Source of the DNA: Alphaproteobacteria bacterium
GTDB taxonomy: Bacteria; Pseudomonadota; Alphaproteobacteria; VGEJ01
DNA length: 6,020 bases
Direction: 5' to 3'
Assembly: GCA_016869335.1 (NCBI GenBank)
Contig: VGEJ01000177.1
Coordinates: forward strand, 1-6,020
A program made the translations under genes and the position numbers. Shown one piece after another: positions 1-5,646 of this stretch (its first letter is position 1; the number at the start of each line of letters is the position of its first letter). The notes below the pieces were generated by a model. That model did no database searches. It worked only from the letters and a program-made list of their open reading frames with translations, and was not told the DNA's origin.

Positions 1-1
1 C

Positions 2-517
2 CGGGTGCCGAACGCCGCCGCGGTGCCGGGCGCCGTGGCCGCGTTCCTCGCCAGCCACAACCTGCCGAGCGCGCTCGTCCTGGCGCCGGACCCCGCGCTC
101 GCCGCGCTGCCGTGGGCCGAGCACCCGCTCATCGCCTGCCGCGCCGGCCCGGCGGTCGAGACCGACGCGACCAGTCTGACCATTGCCCTTGCAGCGGTCG
201 CCGAGACCGGGACGCTGGTCTTTGCGTCGGGGCCGAGGGCGCCGAGCACGCTCCTCTTCCTGCCCGAGAACCACATCGCGGTGGTCGCGGCCGAGGCCGT
301 GGTCGGCGCCTGCGAGGACGCGATCTCGCGGCTGCGGGCGCGCCACCGCGCGGACGATGGGCGGCTCGCCTTGCCGCGCACGGTCAACATGGTGACCGGA
401 CCGTCGCGGACGGGCGACATTGCGCTCAAGATCGAGCTCGGCGCGCACGGGCCGCGCCGGGTCCACGTGATCCTGATCGATGCGCAGCCGGGAGCCGGCG
501 GCGGTGGCGCGGCCTAG
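2..517 (+). CDS. lutC: LutC/YkgG-type LUD-domain protein, 3' part (5' end outside window)
   Basis: This is the C-terminal part of a LUD-domain protein (old name DUF162) of the LutC/YkgG type. In the family LutC works with the iron-sulfur proteins LutA and LutB in oxidation of L-lactate to pyruvate in the cytoplasm. The reading frame is open to the left edge; the in-frame GTG at 5 is unlikely to be the true start because family members usually run to 200 residues or more and only about 171 are visible. Counting from that GTG, the segment ETGTLVFASGPRAPSTLLFL (about 67-86) and the family signature TGPSRTGDIA (131-140) followed by LGAHGPRRVHVIL (145-157) identify the family. The usual signature reads TGPSRTADIE, so two positions differ here, including the final Glu. 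The gene ends in a Gly/Ala-rich tail and overlaps the Smr gene. LutA and LutB are not visible, so the lactate role is inferred and a general LUD protein is possible. Confidence 0.82.
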   Translation, partial: RVPNAAAVPGAVAAFLASHNLPSALVLAPDPALAALPWAEHPLIACRAGPAVETDATSLTIALAAVAETGTLVFASGPRAPSTLLFLPENHIAVVAAEAVVGACEDAISRLRARHRADDGRLALPRTVNMVTGPSRTGDIALKIELGAHGPRRVHVILIDAQPGAGGGGAA

Positions 518-1049
518 GTCGGGCAAGGCGCGCGGTGCGACGGCAGCGGAGCGTGCGCTGTTTGCCGCAGCGATGCGCGGCACCGCGCCGTACGATGGGC
601 GGCGGGGGCCAGCGCCCTCCGCCGCGCCGCCTTCGGTTAGCCCCGAACCGCCGCAGCGAAGCCCGACAGCGGCGCCGCCGACGCGGAGCGGGCGCGGACT
701 CGACAAGCGCACCGCGCAGAAGCTGCGCCGCGGTGCGCTGGCGCTCGAAGGCCGGCTCGACCTTCACGGCCACACTTTGGCCGCGGCGAGCGGCGCGCTG
801 CGCGCCTTCGTTTTCGCCGCCCACGCCGGCGGCAGGCGCTGCGTTCTGGTTATCACGGGCCGCGGCATGCCGCGTGCGGACGCGGAAGCGCCGTTCCGGG
901 AGGATGGGCGGCGGGGTGTCCTGCGCGAGCTCGTGCCGCGCTGGCTCGCCGAGCCGCCCCTGATGGATTGTGTGCTGGCGACGGCGCCGGCCCAGCCCCG
1001 TGACGGCGGCGCCGGCGCCCTCTATGTCCTGTTGCGCCGCCGCCGCTAA
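480..1049 (+). CDS. Smr-domain (MutS2 C-terminal-like) putative nuclease
   Basis: A 189-residue protein with a C-terminal Smr domain. Smr domains are found at the end of MutS2 and in stand-alone bacterial proteins, and several have DNA nicking or RNA endonuclease activity; the substrate of this one is unknown. The first about 75 residues are Pro/Ala/Arg-rich and look disordered. The domain follows RTAQKLRRG (77-85): LDLHGHT at 93-99 carries the LDxH motif, ITGRG at 125-129 the TGxG motif, and GVLRELVPRWL (146-156) plus AQPRDGGAGALYVLLRRRR (171-189) match the closing part of alphaproteobacterial Smr proteins. The ATG at 480 overlaps the upstream gene by 38 bp and has no clear ribosome site. 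An in-frame GTG at 504 has GGGAG 9 bases upstream and gives an N-terminus (ARPRSGKARGATAAERALF) more like relatives, so it may be the real start. The stop overlaps that of the convergent gene. Confidence 0.87.
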   Translation: MRSREPAAVARPRSGKARGATAAERALFAAAMRGTAPYDGRRGPAPSAAPPSVSPEPPQRSPTAAPPTRSGRGLDKRTAQKLRRGALALEGRLDLHGHTLAAASGALRAFVFAAHAGGRRCVLVITGRGMPRADAEAPFREDGRRGVLRELVPRWLAEPPLMDCVLATAPAQPRDGGAGALYVLLRRRR

Positions 1050-1651
1050 GAGCTGCGTCCCGCGACCATCAGCGAGCGCAGCGCGATCTCGCCGCCGCGG
1101 TTGATGAGGCCGACCCCGTCGAACGTACCCGACACCTCGGCATCCTCCGGGGTCAGGAGTTCCGTGTCGTCGAGCCGCACGACCATGTCGCCCTCGGTGG
1201 TGCGGGTCCACGACAAGGTGTGGTTGCGGCCATCGCGCAATGGCACCGCGCCTTTGGCGTTGGCCGCCACCACGGTGGCGCCGGAACTCAGCACCCGAAC
1301 CAGCGTCAAGCTGCCGTCCGGCGCGAGTACCAACCGGTAGCCGTTTCTCCGCTGCTTGCCCTGGAACAGCACCAGCTCGGCGGTGTCCATCAGCTCGGGC
1401 AGCGCGATCACGGCGGTGAGCGCGAAGTCGTTGCTGATGCGCTGGGCCACGAACGCCTCGGCCGCGCCGGCCGTGGTCGACCGACTCGAGCTGCTCGCGG
1501 AACCGTTGAGCTGCTTGTTGAGGAGATCGGCAAAGAGATCGGCGGCGAGGTCCTTGGTCGAGGTCTTGGCCTTCTTGCTCGCGACCGCACGGCTCGACAG
1601 GCCGCCGCCCCACGCACCGTAGCGCTCCTCCGCCGCGCGCCACATAGTCAT
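1046..1651 (-). CDS. Hypothetical protein with LamG/concanavalin-like beta-rich C-terminus
   Basis: A 201-residue protein I cannot name. The start chosen is the ATG at 1651, which has GGAGG nine bases upstream; a second ATG at 1645 (GAGG eight bases upstream) is equally possible. An upstream GTG at 1711 would add 20 residues without such support. No signal peptide or membrane segment is evident, so it is probably cytoplasmic. Residues 1-65 hold a basic KKAKTSTKD segment (27-34), a short helix-like part (DLAADLFADLLNKQL, 34-48) and a Ser/Thr-rich linker (51-60). From about 70 on, alternating hydrophobic strands dominate: FALTAVIALP, AELVLFQGKQ, YRLVLAPDGSLTLVRVL, HTLSWTRTTEGDMVVRLDD (144-162), and FDGVGLINRGGEIALRSLMV (178-197). 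The pattern 'H-x-L-x-W-x-R ... V-x-L-D ... N-x-G-G' resembles LamG/jelly-roll sugar-binding folds; this is an inference from pattern only. It stands alone on this strand, divergent from hisB. Confidence 0.72.
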   Translation of the reverse strand: MTMWRAAEERYGAWGGGLSSRAVASKKAKTSTKDLAADLFADLLNKQLNGSASSSSRSTTAGAAEAFVAQRISNDFALTAVIALPELMDTAELVLFQGKQRRNGYRLVLAPDGSLTLVRVLSSGATVVAANAKGAVPLRDGRNHTLSWTRTTEGDMVVRLDDTELLTPEDAEVSGTFDGVGLINRGGEIALRSLMVAGRSS

Positions 1652-1660
1652 ATCCTCAAC

Positions 1661-1665
1661 CCTCC
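1661..1665 (-). promoter_or_regulatory. Ribosome binding site of the minus-strand hypothetical gene
   Basis: On the minus strand GGAGG stands nine bases before the ATG at 1651, and a second GAGG lies close enough to serve the ATG at 1645. This decides the start in favour of 1651 or 1645 over the GTG at 1711. Confidence 0.65.
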
Positions 1666-1679
1666 GCGCGTTTTCGCGC
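1666..1679 (-). repeat. Short GC hairpin directly before the ribosome site
   Basis: A perfect 5-bp inverted repeat with a four-base loop (GCGCG-AAAA-CGCGC on the minus-strand transcript) abuts the GGAGG of the minus-strand gene. It is short and may be chance in GC-rich DNA, but the position could affect ribosome access. Confidence 0.35.
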
Positions 1680-1695
1680 CAGACTACACCGGCCG

Positions 1696-1709
1696 GGTCA
1701 GCCTTGACC
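1696..1709. repeat. Inverted repeat GGTCA-N4-TGACC, possible operator
   Basis: Perfect 5-bp arms flank the four bases GCCT. The right arm overlaps the TTGACC that looks like a -35 box. It lies about 90 bases before hisB and 45 before the minus-strand gene, a plausible operator position. No named regulator can be assigned, and a repeat this short can occur by chance. Confidence 0.3.
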
Positions 1710-1784
1710 ACCGGGGACCAGAGCGCGCGCTGGGTGTGGCGGGAGAGCGGGGATTCCTGCTACAAGGGCGGCCGATACTGAGGC

Positions 1785-1789
1785 GGAGG
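1785..1789 (+). promoter_or_regulatory. Ribosome binding site of hisB
   Basis: GGAGG with six bases to the ATG at 1796. This is the strongest ribosome site on the plus strand of the window and supports the start that gives HisB its 20-residue N-terminal extension. Confidence 0.75.
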
Positions 1790-1795
1790 TCCACG

Positions 1796-2443
1796 ATGGC
1801 CGCGGGCAAGGGCGGAAGCGCTCCGTCCGTGATCGGCACGGTTCCTGCCGGTCGCACGGCGCGCATCGAGCGCCGCACCAACGAGACCGCCGTCCGCGTC
1901 ACGGTCAACCTCGACGGCACGGGTAGCGCCGAGGTCAAGACCGGCATCGGCTTCCTCGACCACATGCTCGAACAGCTCGCGCGCCACAGCCTGATCGACC
2001 TCGGCGTCCGGGCCGAGGGCGACCTCCATATCGACTATCATCACACCAATGAGGACACCGGCATCGCCATCGGCCAGGCGGTGGACGAAGCACTGGGCGA
2101 GCGTCGCGGCATCCAGCGCTATGGCGCCGCTGTCATCCCGATGGACGAGGCCCTCACCCGCGTCACGGTCGACGCCTCGGGCCGGCCCTACCTGGTGTGG
2201 CGGGTCGCGCTCAGCCGGCCGAAGCTCGGCGAGATGGACACCGAGCTGTTCAAGGAGTGGTTCCAGGCCTTCGCCCAGAACGCGCGGCTGACGCTACACG
2301 TCGAGAACCTGTACGGCGAGAACACACACCATATCGTCGAGTCGTGCTTCAAGGGACTGGCGCGGGCGCTGCGCGAAGCGGTGGAGCGCGATCCGCGGCG
2401 CGCCGACGCGGTACCCTCGACCAAGGGCCGCCTGGGCGGCTAG
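1796..2443 (+). CDS. hisB: Imidazoleglycerol-phosphate dehydratase HisB
   Basis: HisB dehydrates imidazole glycerol phosphate to imidazole acetol phosphate in histidine synthesis; it is a cytoplasmic, Mn-dependent multimer. The 215-residue product is the dehydratase alone, with no phosphatase domain as in the E. coli bifunctional enzyme. The two family metal-binding repeats are visible: FLDHMLEQLARH (53-64) with HIDYHHTNEDTG (78-89) in the first half, and NTHHIVESCFKG (176-187) in the second. RTNETAVRVTVNLDGTG (27-43) and the C-terminal VPSTKGRLGG (206-215) are also typical. The protein is about 15-20 residues longer than usual because of a Gly/Ser/Ala-rich N-terminus before RTARIERR. The ATG at 1796 is preferred for its GGAGG; an in-frame GTG at 1829 would give a more usual length but has only a weak site. 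It is the first gene of the his operon, and the next gene begins 10 bases after its stop. Confidence 0.97.
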   Translation: MAAGKGGSAPSVIGTVPAGRTARIERRTNETAVRVTVNLDGTGSAEVKTGIGFLDHMLEQLARHSLIDLGVRAEGDLHIDYHHTNEDTGIAIGQAVDEALGERRGIQRYGAAVIPMDEALTRVTVDASGRPYLVWRVALSRPKLGEMDTELFKEWFQAFAQNARLTLHVENLYGENTHHIVESCFKGLARALREAVERDPRRADAVPSTKGRLGG

Positions 2444-2453
2444 GTGTCCGGCG

Positions 2454-2897
2454 ATGCGGATCTACACCGTTCATCTGCGCGGCGAACGCGAGGGTGGCGG
2501 GGCCGCCGAGACCGTGGTCGTGCGCGAGGGCTTCTCGTGGGCCGCGTTCCTGGTGCCACCGCTGTGGGCGCTCTACCACCGCTTGTGGCTGACCGCGGTG
2601 CTGATGGGCGTGATCGGCGGTGCCGTGGCCTATGGGCTGCTCCTGCGCGCGGGCGATCCGGCGACCGGCGCGGTGATGGTGGTGATCGTACTGGCCGGGT
2701 TCGGCGCGATCGCGAACGACTTGCGGCGCTGGTTCTTGGCGCGGAGCGGGTTCCGGCTTGCCGGCGTGGTCGCGGGCGAGGATCTGGCCGGTGCGGAACA
2801 CCGCTGGTTCGCGGCCGCCCCGCGCGCGGCGTCGCCGCCCGCCCGGTCGCTGCCGCACATTGCGCCCTACGCCTTCGATCCCACCTATAGGCCATGA
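2454..2897 (+). CDS. DUF2628-family small membrane protein in the his operon
   Basis: A 147-residue protein that matches my knowledge of DUF2628, a family of small inner-membrane proteins of unknown function often found beside his genes in alphaproteobacteria. It opens with MRIYTVHLRG, then a conserved EGFSWAAFLVPPLWALYHRLW (25-45, Trp- and Pro-rich, partly amphipathic). Two hydrophobic stretches follow, about 45-65 and 70-88, likely membrane helices, then the family-like NDLRRWFLARSGFRLAGVV (88-106). After about residue 120 an Ala/Pro-rich tail runs to the end. There is no signal peptide. The start has AGGTG seven bases upstream and lies 10 bases after hisB; the stop overlaps the hisH start as ATGA. 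No enzymatic motif is visible. Link to histidine synthesis (transport, membrane attachment or none) is open. Confidence 0.88.
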   Translation: MRIYTVHLRGEREGGGAAETVVVREGFSWAAFLVPPLWALYHRLWLTAVLMGVIGGAVAYGLLLRAGDPATGAVMVVIVLAGFGAIANDLRRWFLARSGFRLAGVVAGEDLAGAEHRWFAAAPRAASPPARSLPHIAPYAFDPTYRP

Positions 2898-3559
2898 CCG
2901 TCGCCATCGTCGATTACGGGTCGGGCAATCTGCGCTCGGCCGCAAATGCTTTTGAGCGCGTGATCCGCGAGCACATGGGCCACGACGGGGTTACGGTGAG
3001 CGCCGATCCGGTCGTGGTCGCCGCGGCCGAGCGCGTCGTGCTGCCGGGCGTCGGCGCCTTCGCCGACTGCCACAGCGGGCTCGCGGCCATCCCCGGCATG
3101 CTGGCGGCGCTGCAGACCGCGGTGATCGAGCGCGGGCGGCCCTTCCTCGGCATCTGTGTTGGCATGCAGCTCATGGCGAGCCGTGGGCTCGAACACGGCA
3201 TTCATCTCGGCCTCGACTGGATCGGCGGCGAGGTCACCGCGCTGAAGCCTGCGGCGCCGGTCGGCGCGGCCTTTGGCTTCCTCGCGACGCGACTGCCGCA
3301 CATGGGTTGGAACGAGCTGGTGATCGACGCCGATCACCCCGTGCTCCATGGCATCCGGACGGGCGATCATGCCTACTTCGTGCATTCCTTTGGCTTCCGC
3401 GCGGCCGACCCGGCGGTCGTCCTGGCGCACGCCGACCATGGCGGGCCGGTCACGGCAGTGATCGGGCGGGCCAATCTCGTCGGCACCCAGTTCCACCCCG
3501 AGAAGAGCCAGACCACGGGCCTCCGCTTGATCGCCAACTTCCTTGCCTGGCAGCCATGA
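2894..3559 (+). CDS. hisH: Imidazole glycerol phosphate synthase, glutaminase subunit HisH
   Basis: HisH hydrolyses glutamine and passes the ammonia to HisF, which makes imidazole glycerol phosphate and AICAR. The 221-residue product is a class I glutamine amidotransferase. MTVAIVDYGSGNLRSAANAF is the normal HisH start. PGVGAF (51-56) provides the oxyanion segment, LGICVGMQL (85-93) carries the nucleophile Cys88, and GTQFHPEKSQ (197-206) carries His201 and Glu203, so the triad is complete. HMGWNEL (136-142) and AYFVHSFGF (160-168) are also family motifs. Slight extra length comes from loops near 26-36 and 115-134. The start overlaps the DUF2628 stop by ATGA with no strong ribosome site, which suggests translational coupling. 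Its partner gene hisF is in the same operon, two genes downstream. Confidence 0.97.
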   Translation: MTVAIVDYGSGNLRSAANAFERVIREHMGHDGVTVSADPVVVAAAERVVLPGVGAFADCHSGLAAIPGMLAALQTAVIERGRPFLGICVGMQLMASRGLEHGIHLGLDWIGGEVTALKPAAPVGAAFGFLATRLPHMGWNELVIDADHPVLHGIRTGDHAYFVHSFGFRAADPAVVLAHADHGGPVTAVIGRANLVGTQFHPEKSQTTGLRLIANFLAWQP

Positions 3560-4140
3560 AGAAGATGAGGACGGCGGTCGAACGCCTGACCGAGTTCCAG
3601 AGCAGCGATCTCGAGGATCTGTGCCAGGCCACGGAAGAGGCGATCATCGACGGCCTGGGTTTCGAGTGGCTGAAGCCACCGGGGCGGCGGGCGCTCGAAA
3701 CCTACTGGCGCGGCGTGCTCCTCGTGCCCGAGCGCCAACTGTTCGTCGCCCGCCTCGATGGTACCATCGTCGGCACCGGGCAGCTCGTGCTGCCGACGCG
3801 GAGCAATCAAGCCGGTGCTTTCGACTTCCGCCTCACGACGTTCTTCGTTACCCCGTGGGCGCGCGGGCACGGCTTGGCCCGCGGCCTGTTGCGCGAGGTC
3901 GAGGACGCGGCACGCCGCCAGGGGGCGAAGCAGATCAGCCTCGAAGTGCGCGCGACCCAGGACGCGGCAATCCACCTCTACGAGACCTCGGGCTACGTCC
4001 GCTGGGGGATCAAGCCGCGCTTCGCGCTGATCAGGCGCAAGTACATCGAGGGCTACTACTACACCAAGGACCTCACGGCGGAGGCGCCAGAGGGTGGCAA
4101 GACGCTGCCGGTGGCGGTAGCGACGAGAGGGCCGGGGTGA
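3556..4140 (+). CDS. GNAT-family N-acetyltransferase inside the his operon
   Basis: A 194-residue protein with one GNAT acetyl-CoA-dependent acetyltransferase domain; the acceptor is unknown. Residues 19-50 form the helical N-terminal part with acidic DLEDL and ATEEAI. QLFVARLDGTIVGTGQLVL (61-79) is the strand pair before motif A, and TTFFVTPWARGHGLARGLLR (94-113) is motif A, where R103-G-H-G-L-A fits the (Q/R)xxGx(G/A) pyrophosphate loop. ISLEVRATQDAAIHLYETSG (127-146) with YVRWG is motif B. A Tyr-rich YIEGYYYTKDL (163-173) closes the fold, and a loose tail of about 20 residues overlaps the hisA ribosome site. The ATG overlaps the hisH stop (ATGA) and has no separate ribosome site, so translation probably depends on hisH. 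The frame is open further upstream inside hisH, but homology begins at MKKM. Its role could be in amino-acid or ribosomal-type acetylation; neither is supported by sequence. Confidence 0.9.
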   Translation: MKKMRTAVERLTEFQSSDLEDLCQATEEAIIDGLGFEWLKPPGRRALETYWRGVLLVPERQLFVARLDGTIVGTGQLVLPTRSNQAGAFDFRLTTFFVTPWARGHGLARGLLREVEDAARRQGAKQISLEVRATQDAAIHLYETSGYVRWGIKPRFALIRRKYIEGYYYTKDLTAEAPEGGKTLPVAVATRGPG

Positions 4141-4892
4141 TCCTCTACCCGGCGATCGATCTCAAGGATGGCGCCTGCGTCCGCCTGCTGCGCGGCGCGC
4201 TTGACCAGGCGACGCTCTATGAGCGTGACCCGACCGTGGCGGCGCGGCGCTTCGCCGGGCTCGGATTCGACTGGCTCCACGTCGTCGACCTCGACGGTGC
4301 GGTTGCCGGTGCGGCCGTGAACGCGGCGGCGGTGCAGGCGATCCTCGCCGCAGTGCCGCTCCGCGTACAGCTCGGCGGCGGTATCCGCGACATGGCGGCG
4401 ATCGAGCACTGGCTCGCGGCCGGTGTCAGCCGGGTCATTCTCGGCACCGCGGCGGTGCGTGATCCCGCGCTGGTGGTGGCTGCCTGCCGGGCCTTCCCTG
4501 GCCGCATCTGCGTCGGCATCGACGCCCGCGGCGGGCGCGTGGCCACGGCCGGCTGGACCGAGGCGAGCACGCTTGCCGCCGACACGCTCGCTCGGCGCTA
4601 CGCCGACTCTGGCGTCGCGGCCCTGATCCACACCGATATCGAGCGTGACGGGGCGCTCGGCGGCGTCAATGTCGCGGCGACGGCGGCGCTGGCCCGGTGC
4701 GTCCCGGTGCCGGTGGTCGCCTCGGGTGGGGTCGCCTCCCTGGCCGATGTCGCCGCGGTCCGCGCCGCCGAGGCGGACGGCGTGGCCGGGCTCATCATCG
4801 GCCGCGCGTTCTATGACGGCGCGCTCGATCCTGCCGCCGCACTTGCCCTGGCCCAGGGCGGGGGCGAACCGGCGCGAGCCCGCCATGCTTAA
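4137..4892 (+). CDS. hisA: ProFAR isomerase HisA
   Basis: HisA isomerises N'-(5'-phosphoribosyl)formimino-AICAR nucleotide to the ribulosyl form, the substrate of HisF. The 251-residue product is a (beta/alpha)8 barrel of normal length with a short loose tail. LYPAIDLKDGACVRLLRG (3-20) holds the first catalytic Asp (Asp8), and VGIDARGG (126-133) the second (Asp129). LGGGIRD (79-85), HTDIERDG (165-172), ASGGV (195-199) and IIGRAFYDG (220-228) are the phosphate-binding and active-site loops of the family. Translation starts at GTG 4137, overlapping the GNAT stop as GTGA, with GAGAGG six bases upstream; this gives the standard MILYPAIDL N-terminus. It is more like HisA than the dual-function PriA of actinobacteria given the hisH/hisF operon setting. 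Confidence 0.97.
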   Translation: MILYPAIDLKDGACVRLLRGALDQATLYERDPTVAARRFAGLGFDWLHVVDLDGAVAGAAVNAAAVQAILAAVPLRVQLGGGIRDMAAIEHWLAAGVSRVILGTAAVRDPALVVAACRAFPGRICVGIDARGGRVATAGWTEASTLAADTLARRYADSGVAALIHTDIERDGALGGVNVAATAALARCVPVPVVASGGVASLADVAAVRAAEADGVAGLIIGRAFYDGALDPAAALALAQGGGEPARARHA

Positions 4893-5646
4893 GGCGCGGC
4901 TCATCCCCTGCCTCGACGTCAAGGAAGGCCGCGTGGTCAAGGGGATCAACTTCGTCAACTTGGTCGATGCGGGTGACCCGGTCGAAGCGGCTCGCGCCTA
5001 CGATGCGGCCGGCGCGGACGAGCTCTGTTTCCTCGACATCACCGCCAGTCACGAGAACCGGGCGACGATCTACGAGGTCGTCGGTCGCACCGCGGAGCAG
5101 TGCTTCATGCCGCTCACCGTTGGCGGCGGCGTGCGCACGCTCGAGGACGTGCGCCATCTGCTGCTCGCCGGCGCCGACAAGGTCTCGATCAACACCGCTG
5201 CGGTCGCGCGACCGGAGTTCATCCGCGAGGCGGCCGAGAAGTTCGGCAGCCAGTGCATCGTCGCCTCGATCGATGCCAAGCGCTCAGGCGCGGGCTACGA
5301 GATCTACACCCACGGCGGGCGCCGCCCGACGGGCTTCGACGCGCTCGGTTTCACCGCCACCGTCGTCGCCAACGGCGCGGGCGAGATCCTGCTCACCTCG
5401 ATGGACCGCGACGGCACCAGGGCCGGCTTCGACCTCGAACTCACGCGCACGATCGCCGACAGCGTGGCAGTGCCGGTGATCGCCTCGGGCGGCGCCGGCG
5501 GCGTGGCCGATCTCATCGCCGGCATCCGCGAGGGCCATGCGACCGCGGTCCTCGCCGCCTCGATCTTCCATTTCGGCGAGATCAGTGTGGCCGATGCGAA
5601 ACGGGCGATGCAGGCCGCCGGCATCCCGATGCGGGGTGTGCCGTGA
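4885..5646 (+). CDS. hisF: Imidazole glycerol phosphate synthase, cyclase subunit HisF
   Basis: HisF uses ammonia from HisH to convert PRFAR into imidazole glycerol phosphate and AICAR, the branch that feeds purine synthesis. The 253-residue barrel has the family length. MLKARLIPCLDVKEGRVVKG contains catalytic Asp11, and IVASIDAKRSG (125-135) contains Asp130. The four residues that form the ammonia gate in the Thermotoga enzyme, Arg5, Glu46, Lys99 and Glu167, are all present at the same numbers. PLTVGGGVRT (76-85), GADKVSINTAAV (96-107), EILLTSMDRDGT (167-178), ASGGAG (200-205) and ASIFHFGE (225-232) are family loops. The ATG at 4885 overlaps the end of hisA by 8 bp (ATGCTTAA); no strong ribosome site is seen, so coupling to hisA is likely. 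The loop after Asp130 is short compared with some relatives. Confidence 0.98.
   Translation: MLKARLIPCLDVKEGRVVKGINFVNLVDAGDPVEAARAYDAAGADELCFLDITASHENRATIYEVVGRTAEQCFMPLTVGGGVRTLEDVRHLLLAGADKVSINTAAVARPEFIREAAEKFGSQCIVASIDAKRSGAGYEIYTHGGRRPTGFDALGFTATVVANGAGEILLTSMDRDGTRAGFDLELTRTIADSVAVPVIASGGAGGVADLIAGIREGHATAVLAASIFHFGEISVADAKRAMQAAGIPMRGVP

Larger units (their letters stand above)
1652..1795. promoter_or_regulatory. Divergent intergenic region upstream of hisB and the minus-strand gene
   Basis: This is the only gap of more than 10 bases between genes in the window, so promoters for both the his operon and the minus-strand gene should lie here. I see no convincing sigma-70 pair. A TTGACC (1704-1709) resembles a -35 box, but no good -10 sits 16-18 bases downstream. 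GATACT (1774-1779) resembles a -10 but would start transcription almost on top of the hisB ribosome site. TAGTCT on the minus strand (1686-1681) is a weak -10 candidate. There is no short reading frame with a run of His codons, so no classical his attenuator peptide is seen. Confidence 0.5.

Noticed and set aside
112..963. Plus-strand frame of 283 codons
   Set aside because: It is out of frame with the LutC-like and Smr genes that it covers and is extremely Arg-rich.
426..1643. Long minus-strand frame of 405 codons
   Set aside because: It is Arg/Gly/Ala-rich with no recognisable domain and overlaps two well-supported genes, the Smr gene in antisense and the 1046-1651 gene in another frame; typical of GC-rich antisense frames.
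1704..1732. Sigma-70 promoter with TTGACC as -35
   Set aside because: The sequence 16-18 bases downstream is GC-only and does not resemble a -10 box, so it is not listed as a promoter.
1220..1795. Extended N-terminus of HisB by an upstream in-frame start
   Set aside because: The frame is open far upstream only because of the high GC content; it runs antisense through the 1046-1651 gene, while a GGAGG site and HisB homology begin at or after 1796.
1652..1795. his-type attenuator with leader peptide
   Set aside because: No short frame with consecutive His codons and no terminator hairpin with a U run was found before hisB.
4059..4958. Long minus-strand frame of 299 codons
   Set aside because: It lies antisense to the complete hisA gene, with low-complexity Arg/Asp/Gly composition and no motif.
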